Assembly: GCA_963205465.1 (NCBI GenBank)
Contig: CAUJKG010000331.1
Span: forward strand, 1-9,262
Length of the DNA: 9,262 nt
Direction: 5' to 3'
From: Pseudomonadota bacterium
GTDB lineage: Bacteria > Pseudomonadota > Alphaproteobacteria > Rhizobiales > Xanthobacteraceae
Numbering within the stretch: position 1 is the first letter of the stretch; every line of letters starts with the position of its first letter. Below the pieces are notes generated by a model. It was not told the DNA's origin, ran no database searches, and was given only the letters and a program-made list of their open reading frames with translations. Positions 1 to 6,177 of this stretch are shown here, piece by piece. The position numbers were made by a program, and so were the translations under genes.

Positions 1-638
1 AGGATCGCGTCCACCGCTTCCTTGTCGCCGTTGACGACATTGAGCACGCCGGCCGGCAGGCCCGCTTCCAGCATGAGTTCGGCGAGCCGCATCGGCACGC
101 CCGGATCGCGCTCCGAAGGCTTCAGGATGAAGGCATTGCCGCAGGCGATCGCCGGGGCGAACTTCCACATCGGGATCATGGCGGGGAAGTTGAACGGCGT
201 GATGCCGGCCACGACCCCGAGCGCCTGCCGCATCGAATAGATGTCGATGCTGGGGCCGGCGCCGTCGGTGAACTCGCCTTTCATCAGGTGAGGAATACCG
301 CGGGCGAACTCGACGACCTCGACCCCGCGCTGGATGTCGCCTTTGGCGTCGGGGATGGTCTTGCCGTGCTCGCGCGCCAGCAGCTCGGCGAGGCTGTCGG
401 TTTCCTTGGCGATCAATTCGAGAAACATGAACATCACCCGGGCGCGGCGCTGCGGGTTGGTGGCGGCCCAGCCCGGCTGCGCGGCCTTGGCGTTCTCGAC
501 CGCAGCGCGCAGTTCGGCCTTCGACGCCAGCGCCACCTTCGCAATGATGTCGCCCGTCATCGGCTGGAATACATCCCCCGTGCGCCCGGACGTTCCCTGA
601 ACATGCTTACCGCCAATGAAATGCCCGATCTCTCGCAT
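1..638 (-). CDS. mmsA: methylmalonate-semialdehyde dehydrogenase (CoA-acylating), N-terminal part, cut by window edge
   Basis: The family oxidises methylmalonate or malonate semialdehyde to propionyl- or acetyl-CoA with NAD and CoA, in valine, beta-alanine and inositol breakdown in the cytoplasm. The reading frame was translated from the minus strand; it has no stop in the window and contains 212 complete codons of a protein usually near 500 residues. It opens with MREIGHFIGGK, the usual MmsA beginning. The aldehyde dehydrogenase cofactor region is clear: GITPFNFP at residues 145-152 with Asn150, GNAF near 167-170, and LKPSERDPG at 172-180. The catalytic Cys, expected around residue 285, lies outside the window. 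The start is the ATG at 636-638, with a strong AGGAGG-type ribosome binding site at 646-652, 7 nt upstream. It is transcribed divergently from motA. MmsA is favoured over other aldehyde dehydrogenases because of the N-terminus and the PFNFPxMIPMW stretch. Confidence 0.93.
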   Translation of the reverse strand, partial: MREIGHFIGGKHVQGTSGRTGDVFQPMTGDIIAKVALASKAELRAAVENAKAAQPGWAATNPQRRARVMFMFLELIAKETDSLAELLAREHGKTIPDAKGDIQRGVEVVEFARGIPHLMKGEFTDGAGPSIDIYSMRQALGVVAGITPFNFPAMIPMWKFAPAIACGNAFILKPSERDPGVPMRLAELMLEAGLPAGVLNVVNGDKEAVDAI

Positions 639-864
639 CGCTCGGTCCTCCTGGAAATGCAGTGTTTTCTGCGGTTTTTGCCCGTGTTTAACGAGCCGTT
701 AGGTTTCTCCTAGCTTAGCGCACCGCCGCGCGAAAGGCCGCATATGACAAAGGATTGGTGCAGGGAAATCTGACACTTAACGCCTTTTTAGGTCCAGGCG
801 GCTAACCATCGGGAACGAGTAGTGGCGGTCGAGAACCGGCCGTCGGCGTAAAGGGAGAACCCTG
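639..864. other. divergent intergenic region between mmsA and motA
   Basis: These 226 bp must hold the promoters for leftward mmsA and for the rightward motA run. I see no convincing sigma-70 or sigma-54 element. A weak candidate facing motA is TTGGTG followed after 17 bp by TAACGC (about 755-783), which matches the consensus poorly. The mmsA ribosome binding site is at 646-652 and that of motA at 851-857. No RNA gene or protein-coding frame is supported here. Confidence 0.6.
852..863 (+). promoter_or_regulatory. small inverted repeat enclosing the motA ribosome binding site
   Basis: AGGG (852-855), loop AGAA (856-859) and CCCT (860-863) form a perfect 4-bp stem with a tetraloop directly before the motA ATG at 865. 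The Shine-Dalgarno bases lie in the left arm and loop. A 4-bp GC-rich hairpin could slightly mask the site, but a repeat this short can easily arise by chance. Confidence 0.25.
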
Positions 865-1635
865 ATGGATTTGGCAACGGGCCTCGGCCTGATTTTCGGG
901 TCGATTATCGTCGTCGCGTTGATCCTCATGGGTGGCGATCTCGGCACATTCGTCGACTCCCACGCGGCAATCGTTATTTTCGGCGGCTCCTCCGCCGCCA
1001 CGCTGATCCGCTTTCCGCTTTCTTCAATCATGCACGGGCTCCCGCTCGGGGCGAAATACGCCTTCACGATGCGCAGAATGACCCAGCTCGAACTGGTCGA
1101 TGAAATCGCGCGCCTTGCTGAAGTGGCTCGCAAGGCCGGCCCGCTCGGGCTCGAGAAGGAGCAGGTCGAGGATCCGTTTCTCGCGAAGGGCGTGCGTTAT
1201 GTAGCGGACGGCTATGACGCGGCCTTTATCCGCGATGCGATGGAGCGCGAGCGCGAGACCTTCTTCATGCATCTCGACGAAGGCCAGAAGATTTACCGCG
1301 CCATCGGCGACTGCGCACCGGCCTTCGGCATGGTCGGCACGCTGATCGGCATGGTGCAGATGTTCGCGAACATGTCCGATCCTTCGAAGCTCGGCCCTTA
1401 TATGGCGATCGCGCTGCTCGCGACGCTGTACGGTGCGGTGCTCGCGAACCTCGTCTGTCTTCCGATTGCCGACAAATTGCAGGTCAAGCTGCACGACGAG
1501 GAAACCAACCGCACGCTGATCATCGATGGGGTATTGATGATCCGCGAGTCGAAAAGCCCCGCAGTCGTGCGCGAGATGCTCGTCGCTTATCTTCCCGAGC
1601 GTCACCACGCCCAACCGGAGGCCGTGCCCGCCTGA
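865..1635 (+). CDS. motA: MotA/PomA-type flagellar stator subunit
   Basis: This is the inner-membrane stator subunit that, with MotB, forms the ion channel and pushes on the rotor protein FliG. The 256-residue length and layout fit the PomA/LafT-like branch. Membrane segments lie near residues 4-23, 33-52, 151-170 and 178-200, with a large cytoplasmic loop between the second and third. The two conserved prolines near the channel are visible as Pro152 (in CAPAFGMVGTLIG) and Pro200 (in VCLPIADKL). The loop has the charged patch Arg89, Lys90 and Glu97, at the place where MotA and PomA charged residues contact FliG. The ATG at 865 follows AAGGGAG with a 7-nt gap. motB begins 21 nt downstream, so the two are co-transcribed. 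No other flagellar gene is in the window. The sequence alone does not settle proton versus sodium use; the partner and lineage suggest protons. Confidence 0.92.
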   Translation: MDLATGLGLIFGSIIVVALILMGGDLGTFVDSHAAIVIFGGSSAATLIRFPLSSIMHGLPLGAKYAFTMRRMTQLELVDEIARLAEVARKAGPLGLEKEQVEDPFLAKGVRYVADGYDAAFIRDAMERERETFFMHLDEGQKIYRAIGDCAPAFGMVGTLIGMVQMFANMSDPSKLGPYMAIALLATLYGAVLANLVCLPIADKLQVKLHDEETNRTLIIDGVLMIRESKSPAVVREMLVAYLPERHHAQPEAVPA

Positions 1636-1656
1636 TCCGGCGGACACGAACAGGGT

Positions 1657-2490
1657 ATGGCAGTCAAACGCAGACATGGTGGTCACGCAGGCGGTCACGG
1701 CTGGTTCGTGACCTTCGCCGATTTGATGGCGCTGATGATGGCCTTCTTCGTCATGATCGCGGCCTATTCGACCATGGATAAGGAGAAGATGAAGCTGATG
1801 ACCGGCTCGATGCGCGATGCCTTCGGCACGCAGCGCGAGAAGCGGTTCACCGGCATGGTCGAAGTCGATGGCTTGCCGACCCGTCCGAAATTGCAGAGCG
1901 CGAAAAAAAATCTTCTCCCCGAAGAAACCAGCGAAACACCGGGCAAGGATGAGCAGGACAACGATCTCATCCAGGGGCTGAAAGCGATCCGGGATCGCCA
2001 GTTCGCGCTTGCCGCGGCAAGCCTTCGCCAGGCGCTTCAGGACTTGCCGGAGATTGCCGAACTCTCGAAGCACATCCTCTTCACCGAGACCAAGGAAGGG
2101 CTCAACCTCGAGATCGTCGATCAGGATGGCCGATCGATGTTTCCCGAGGGTGCCAAGGAACCGTATGAGCGGACACGCAAACTGCTGGTGAAGATCGCGG
2201 AAACGATCCGCGCCATGCCGAACCGCGTGATCATCACTGGGCACACCGCAGCACTCCGCACGCCGCCCAGAGGCGATTATGGCGCGTTCGATCTGTCGGC
2301 GGATCGCGCCAATGCCGTGCGCTCCATTCTCCAGTCGGCAGGCGTGCGCGCGCAGCAGATCGGCATGGTAGCAGGCCGCGCGGACAGCGATCCGCTGTTT
2401 CCTGAAGACCCGTATATGGCTGCAAACCGGCGTGTCACGATCACGCTGATGAAGGAAGCCCCGGTCGCGCCGCCGAATTTGCGGCCCTGA
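1657..2490 (+). CDS. motB: MotB-type flagellar stator subunit with OmpA-like peptidoglycan-binding domain
   Basis: The partner of MotA anchors the stator to peptidoglycan and supplies the ion-binding aspartate. The 277 residues read in order as follows: a short basic, His/Gly-rich cytoplasmic tail (1-15); one membrane helix (about 16-38) with GWFVTFADLMALMM, in which Asp22 is the expected ion-binding residue; a polar plug-like stretch (39-58); a charged linker (60-110); and an OmpA/MotB domain from about 140 to 266. In that domain TGHTA (194-198), the FDLSADRANAV helix (211-221) and ANRRV (256-260) are the usual peptidoglycan-contact landmarks. The ribosome site is poor: AGGG touches the ATG and GGCGGA lies 12 nt away, so translation is probably coupled to motA. 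The next Met (24) is inside the membrane helix, so the 1657 start stands. The protein is complete. Confidence 0.92.
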   Translation: MAVKRRHGGHAGGHGWFVTFADLMALMMAFFVMIAAYSTMDKEKMKLMTGSMRDAFGTQREKRFTGMVEVDGLPTRPKLQSAKKNLLPEETSETPGKDEQDNDLIQGLKAIRDRQFALAAASLRQALQDLPEIAELSKHILFTETKEGLNLEIVDQDGRSMFPEGAKEPYERTRKLLVKIAETIRAMPNRVIITGHTAALRTPPRGDYGAFDLSADRANAVRSILQSAGVRAQQIGMVAGRADSDPLFPEDPYMAANRRVTITLMKEAPVAPPNLRP

Positions 2491-2549
2491 CGCTTGACCG
2501 GAAAAACCCGGCGACGCATGAAAGCGCCCTTGTTTTCGGGGAGCAGGCT

Positions 2550-2876
2550 ATGTCCGATCTGGCAGTGGAAGATCTCACGGTAGAGCAGGTGAAGGCCGGT
2601 CTCGAAGACGGCACCATCCTGCTGGTCGATGTACGCGAACCGAACGAACTGGCTGCCGAGGGCATCCCCGGTGCCGTCGGCTTTCCGCTTTCCATGTTCG
2701 ATCCATCAGCGTTGCCCGATCCCGCAGGCAAACGGCTCGTCTTTTCCTGCCGTTCGGGGCGACGCTCCGTGATCGCTTCCAAAGCGGCGCAGGCCGCAGG
2801 GCTGCCTTACGGCGCACATATGGCCGGCGGAATCCTGGCGTGGAAAGCGGCAGGCTTCGATACGGAATCGGGATGA
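2550..2876 (+). CDS. small single-domain rhodanese (sulfurtransferase)
   Basis: Rhodanese domains move a sulfane sulfur from a donor to a thiol acceptor through a cysteine persulfide. This 108-residue protein is one complete domain, about the size of GlpE, with no signal peptide, so it should be cytoplasmic. The CH2A-like LLVDVREPNEL (24-34) is present, followed by IPGAVGFPL (39-47). The active-site loop CRSGRRS (67-73) has nucleophile Cys67 and the six-residue C-X4-R pattern. The C-terminal AGGILAWKAAGF (92-103) is also typical. The ATG at 2550 follows GGGGAG (2538-2543) by 6 nt. It lies 59 bp after motB and 81 bp before potF on the same strand; nothing in either neighbour explains a sulfur-transfer role. 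The substrate cannot be told from the sequence. Confidence 0.9.
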   Translation: MSDLAVEDLTVEQVKAGLEDGTILLVDVREPNELAAEGIPGAVGFPLSMFDPSALPDPAGKRLVFSCRSGRRSVIASKAAQAAGLPYGAHMAGGILAWKAAGFDTESG

Positions 2877-2957
2877 CGAAACGATCTTCCGCAGTTGAGT
2901 AGCCGGAGATTGCCGACTAGTTTCCCCGCGAACCGTTGGTCGTGGGAGACGCCGTAA

Positions 2958-4064
2958 ATGTACCTGGGCATTTTCAAGACACTCGTGATTGCTGCGTCGC
3001 TGTTTGCGACTGCCGCCGGCGCGCAGGAGCGCGTGGTGAATGTCTATAATTGGTCGGACTATATCGACCCGAAGGTGCTCGAAGAATTCACGAAGGAAAC
3101 CGGCATCAAGGTTCGGTACGACACCTTCGACTCCAACGAGATCGTCGAGGCGAAGCTGCTTGCCGGAAAAACCGGATATGACGTCGTAGTTCCCGGCTCG
3201 ACCGTGCTGCGCCGCCTGATCTCGGTCGGCATTGTCCAGAAGCTCGATAACTCGAAAATCCCGAACCTCACATATGCTTGGCCGGAGATCACGCAACGCC
3301 TCGCGGCCTATGATCCCGGCAACGAATACGCCGTGAATTATATGTGGGGCACCACCGGGATCGGTTACAACGTCGCGAAGGTCAAAGAGCGCCTCGGCGA
3401 CGTTCCGGTCGATAGCTGGGACATTTTCTTCAAACCGGAGAATCTTGCCAAGCTCCGCAACTGCGGCGTCCATGTGCTCGACACTGCCGAGGAACTGCTG
3501 CCGGCGGCGTTGAAGTATCTCGGCCTCGACCCCGATTCCAAGAACGCGGCCGACATCGAGAAGGCCGGCGAGCTTCTTCTAAAGCTGCGGCCGAATATCC
3601 AGAAATTCCATTCGTCCGAATATTTGAATGCGCTCGCGAACGGCGAAATCTGTCTGGTCGTCGGCTGGTCGGGCGACGTATTTCAGGCGAAGAGCCGCGC
3701 GAAGGAAGCGGCGGAGAAAACCAAGAAACCGGTGGTCGAAATCGAATATGTCGTGCCGAAGGAAGGCGCGCAGATATGGTTCGACTCGTTCTCGATTCCC
3801 AAAGACGCGCCGAATCCGGAAGCAGCCTATGCCTTCATTAATTTCATGATGCGCCCGGATATCGCTGCGCGGAACTCGAACTTCGTCGCTTATGCCAGCG
3901 GCAACCTCGCAGCGCAGAAATCCATTGAGAAGGAAATTCTCGATAATCCCGCGATCTATCCGCCGGCTGATGTGTTCACGCGTCTCTACACCGTGACGCC
4001 GTATCCGCCGCAGTTACAGCGCACGGTGACGAGAGTCTGGACGCGGGTGAAAACCGGAAGGTAG
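2958..4064 (+). CDS. potF: PotF-type periplasmic polyamine (putrescine) binding protein
   Basis: This is a periplasmic solute-binding protein of the spermidine/putrescine class, which delivers polyamine to an ABC importer. The 368-residue length matches E. coli PotF (about 370). A signal peptide covers roughly residues 1-22, with hydrophobic LVIAASLFATAAGA and cleavage near AGA-QE. There is no lipobox Cys, so the protein is soluble. Family marks run the whole length: VYNWSDYI (29-36), TGYDVVVPGS (72-81), YMWGTTGIGYN (128-138), VDSWDIFFKPENL (151-163), LLLKLRPNIQKFHSS (206-220), VGWSGDVFQA (235-244) and IYPPADV (333-339). Likely ligand residues are Trp32, Ser33, Tyr35, Glu179, Trp237, Asp240 and Asp276, with Trp274 where PotF has Phe. 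The ATG follows GGGAG (2944-2948). No permease or ATPase gene follows; the next gene is convergent, so the importer must lie elsewhere. A role in polyamine sensing is possible. Confidence 0.92.
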   Translation: MYLGIFKTLVIAASLFATAAGAQERVVNVYNWSDYIDPKVLEEFTKETGIKVRYDTFDSNEIVEAKLLAGKTGYDVVVPGSTVLRRLISVGIVQKLDNSKIPNLTYAWPEITQRLAAYDPGNEYAVNYMWGTTGIGYNVAKVKERLGDVPVDSWDIFFKPENLAKLRNCGVHVLDTAEELLPAALKYLGLDPDSKNAADIEKAGELLLKLRPNIQKFHSSEYLNALANGEICLVVGWSGDVFQAKSRAKEAAEKTKKPVVEIEYVVPKEGAQIWFDSFSIPKDAPNPEAAYAFINFMMRPDIAARNSNFVAYASGNLAAQKSIEKEILDNPAIYPPADVFTRLYTVTPYPPQLQRTVTRVWTRVKTGR

Positions 4065-4073
4065 GTTCTTGGC

Positions 4074-5057
4074 TCACCGCCAGCGGCGGTGCAGCCACAA
4101 CCACTGCGCCGGATATTCGCGAATCCAGCCCTCGAAGACATCGGAGATTTGCTGGGTCGCTCCGTTGATCTCGATCTTGCCCTCGGTGTCGCGGGGCAGT
4201 TGCAGTTCTTCGGTGAGTTCCAGTCGGAAACGATTTCCGGGAAGACGGATGGCGCGGACCGCATGCACCGGGCAATCGACATTGCGCGCGAGCCGCGCGG
4301 GCAGGGGGCTCGCGCGGGTCTTGCGGCCGAACATCGTGATCTCGACGCCCCCGTTGAAATGCTGATCGACGATCAGCCCGAGATGACGACCCTGCTGCAG
4401 CACGCCGGTCATCGTAAAAACCGAGTGCCTGCTTGAACTGATCAACTCCGCCATCGCGCCGGTTCGTGTTTCGCGCACGAGCTCCGCGAAACTGCGATTG
4501 GCTGGCGGCTTGAAAACCACCGCGGTATCGAGCCCGTGCGCCGCCGCCGCTACGGCCGGCAATTCCCAGTTCGCAAGATGAGCCGAGACGAAGATCGCAG
4601 GTTTGCCGTCGTCGCGAAGCTGATTGTAGAGCTCCATGGTTCGCGGCGTGAACTCGATCCGCCCGGCATTGGGCTTTTCGGGATCGAAATCCCACATCTT
4701 CTGCAGATGGACGAATTCTCCGGCAACGCGTCCAAGGTTTTCCCAAACGCCGCGGACGATCTCTTCGATCTCTTCCGCCGACTTTTCCGGGAACGATGCT
4801 GCGAGGTTGGTTCGCGCGATCTTTGAATTGGGAACGAGCGGACCGATCCGGCGCGCAATTTTTCCGGCGATATTGGAGGACCTGTCCGGACCGAGCAACC
4901 GTAAGAGTGCAACGACGCCGCGGACGAGCAGCGTTACGAGGAAATCGCGTAGCCAGCCGAGCGGCGAGAACAGCCATTCGACGGTGCGATAGGTTTTCTC
5001 GACCCAGGGATATTTATAGCGCCAGTATTTGAGCTTGGTCCGGAAGGGAACGCCCAT
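4074..5057 (-). CDS. lpxXL: LpxXL, lipid A very-long-chain acyltransferase (LpxL/HtrB family)
   Basis: The LpxL/LpxM family adds secondary acyl chains to Kdo2-lipid A precursors at the inner membrane. In this gene order the substrate is inferred to be the very long chain carried on AcpXL. The 327 residues include a hydrophobic N-terminal segment near 38-56. The acyltransferase motif SAHLANWEL (158-166) gives the H-X4-E pair His160 and Glu165. DQHF (231-234) matches the family DQ(D/H) motif, and the end WLWLHRRWR (319-327) is a classic family terminus. The ATG at 5057 begins 2 nt after the adh2XL stop and has no good ribosome site of its own, so coupling is likely. It is the last gene of the operon and meets potF tail to tail with 9 bp between stops. 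A plain lauroyl transferase is the alternative; gene context favours LpxXL. Confidence 0.9.
   Translation of the reverse strand: MGVPFRTKLKYWRYKYPWVEKTYRTVEWLFSPLGWLRDFLVTLLVRGVVALLRLLGPDRSSNIAGKIARRIGPLVPNSKIARTNLAASFPEKSAEEIEEIVRGVWENLGRVAGEFVHLQKMWDFDPEKPNAGRIEFTPRTMELYNQLRDDGKPAIFVSAHLANWELPAVAAAAHGLDTAVVFKPPANRSFAELVRETRTGAMAELISSSRHSVFTMTGVLQQGRHLGLIVDQHFNGGVEITMFGRKTRASPLPARLARNVDCPVHAVRAIRLPGNRFRLELTEELQLPRDTEGKIEINGATQQISDVFEGWIREYPAQWLWLHRRWR
4075..4091. terminator. perfect inverted repeat at the convergent potF/lpxXL ends
   Basis: CACCGCC (4075-4081), loop AGC, and GGCGGTG (4085-4091) make a perfect 7-bp GC-rich stem overlapping the lpxXL stop codon and its last codons, 10 bp past the potF stop. 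Position and stem suit a shared bidirectional stop signal. Neither side has a T-run, so it is not a textbook intrinsic terminator. The repeat could instead be a by-product of coding the basic HRRWR tail. Confidence 0.35.
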
Positions 5058-5059
5058 CG

Positions 5060-6082
5060 TCAGAAGCGAACTACGATCTTGCCGAACACCTTGCGGCTTT
5101 CGAGGCGCTCGAGCCCTTTCTCGAATTCCGCCAGCGGCAGTTCGGTATCGATCACGGGTTTCACGCCGCGTGCGATCTTGTCGAGCGCATTCGCGACGTT
5201 GCGGATCGTGAAGCCGAACGATCCGAAAATTTTATACTGCTGCTGGAAGAGCTGCATCAGGTTCATCTGCACTGTCGGACCGGAGGTCGAGCCGCAGGTG
5301 ACGAGACGCCCGCCTTTCTTCATCGAGAGCAGCGAACCGTTCCACGTTTCCGCGCCGGTATGTTCGAAGACGACATCCACGCCTTTTTTCTTCGTCAGCT
5401 TGCGGACCACGCCTTCGAAGCGATCCTTGCGATAGTTGATCACCTCGTCGGCGCCGAGCGCCTTTGCCTTGGCGGCTTTATCGTCGTCGCCGACGGTCGT
5501 GTAGACGATTGCGCCGATATCCTTGGCAAGTTTGATCGCAGCGGAACCGATGCCCGAGCCGCCGGCCTGCACCAGCACCACTTCGCCCGGCTCCAGTTTC
5601 GCATTGTCGAAAAACATGTGCTCGACGGTGGCGAAGGTCAGCGGCGCGCAGGATGCATCGACCGGCGATACGCCTTGCGGAACCTTGATCACGAGCCGGG
5701 CCGGCCAGTTGTAGAGATCCTGCGCATAGCCATCGACATGGAAGCCGGCGAGCCCGGAGACATTCTCGCAGAGGTTGTCGCGTCCCTGCCGGCAGTTCTT
5801 GCATTCGCCGCAGGCGAGCGCGCCATAAGGCACGACCGGATCGCCGACCTTGAAGCCGCTGACGCCTTCGCCGACGGCGGCGATTTCGCCCGAGGCCTCC
5901 GCGCCGACGACGAGCGGCATCTTGCGCTTGGCGAAGGCCATGCCGCGCCAGCCCCATACGTCGATGTGGTTCAGCGCGACGGCATGCGTCCGGATCTGCA
6001 CCTCACCGGGCGCGGGTTTGGCAGGCGGATCGATCTCGGAAATTTCGAGCTTGCGGTCTCCGAGCAAACGCAGTGCACGCAT
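5060..6082 (-). CDS. adh2XL: medium-chain (MDR) zinc-type reductase of the VLCFA cluster, candidate enoyl-ACP reductase
   Basis: A 340-residue medium-chain dehydrogenase/reductase, labelled alcohol dehydrogenase in rhizobial clusters. The GroES-like domain spans about 1-130. The Rossmann domain has its dinucleotide motif VQAGGSGIGS at 171-180 and ALGADEVINYR at 208-218. The structural-zinc lobe is intact: Cys91, Cys94, Cys97 and Cys105. The usual catalytic-zinc ligands are not: Asn38 (LNHIDVW) is in the Cys place and GAE (60-62) replaces GHE. That pattern resembles quinone oxidoreductases and polyketide enoyl reductase domains, so reduction of the enoyl intermediate on AcpXL is a plausible inferred role. 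The start is the ATG at 6082 (MRALRLLGD), which fits the family. An in-frame TTG at 6112 would add ten unusual residues. Only a weak GGAA precedes the ATG. The stop lies 2 nt before lpxXL. Confidence 0.85.
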   Translation of the reverse strand: MRALRLLGDRKLEISEIDPPAKPAPGEVQIRTHAVALNHIDVWGWRGMAFAKRKMPLVVGAEASGEIAAVGEGVSGFKVGDPVVPYGALACGECKNCRQGRDNLCENVSGLAGFHVDGYAQDLYNWPARLVIKVPQGVSPVDASCAPLTFATVEHMFFDNAKLEPGEVVLVQAGGSGIGSAAIKLAKDIGAIVYTTVGDDDKAAKAKALGADEVINYRKDRFEGVVRKLTKKKGVDVVFEHTGAETWNGSLLSMKKGGRLVTCGSTSGPTVQMNLMQLFQQQYKIFGSFGFTIRNVANALDKIARGVKPVIDTELPLAEFEKGLERLESRKVFGKIVVRF

Positions 6083-6177
6083 GGGGAATTCCAGTAAGTG
6101 GAAAAAGAGCAATCAGCGCTGGACGGGTAGGCCAGCCGAGCGCCCTCCGTCAACCCGAGCCGCCGCCGCGGTACGCC
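6083..6177 (-). other. 95-bp gap inside the VLCFA operon
   Basis: This is the only sizeable gap within the operon. Read on the minus strand it holds a TTGACG (6148-6153) followed after 17 bp by CTACCC, a poor -10. It also holds the 8-bp palindromes CAGCGCTG and GGAATTCC, and a short T-run (TTTTT) shortly before adh2XL. An internal promoter for adh2XL-lpxXL is possible but weakly supported. No coding frame is supported. Confidence 0.4.

Noticed and set aside
288..713. Plus-strand open frame (141 codons) at the mmsA 5' end
   Set aside because: It is antisense to mmsA, which reads cleanly and has a strong ribosome binding site; no family likeness.
1024..2244. Long minus-strand open frame (about 406 codons) opposite motA and motB
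   Set aside because: It lies antisense to two well-recognised genes. Its His/Arg-rich translation matches no family I know, and it is explained by GC-rich codon bias.
2491..2549. Possible terminator between motB and the rhodanese (CCGG-AAAAAC-CCGG)
   Set aside because: Only a 4-bp self-palindromic arm with no following T-run; too weak to call.
2706..3473. Minus-strand open frame (255 codons) opposite the rhodanese and potF
   Set aside because: It is a shadow of potF and the rhodanese; the composition is non-protein-like and no family motif is visible.
3976..4977. Minus-strand open frame (333 codons) overlapping lpxXL in another frame
   Set aside because: It is an Arg-rich frame-shifted shadow; the overlapping lpxXL frame carries all the acyltransferase motifs.
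5360..6097. Plus-strand open frame (245 codons) opposite adh2XL
   Set aside because: It is an antisense shadow of a gene with a clear MDR fold, and no known family is seen in the translation.
6083..6112. TTG start adding ten residues to adh2XL
   Set aside because: The added residues (LLFFHLLEFP-like) are not family-like, and the ATG at 6082 begins exactly at the usual MDR N-terminus.
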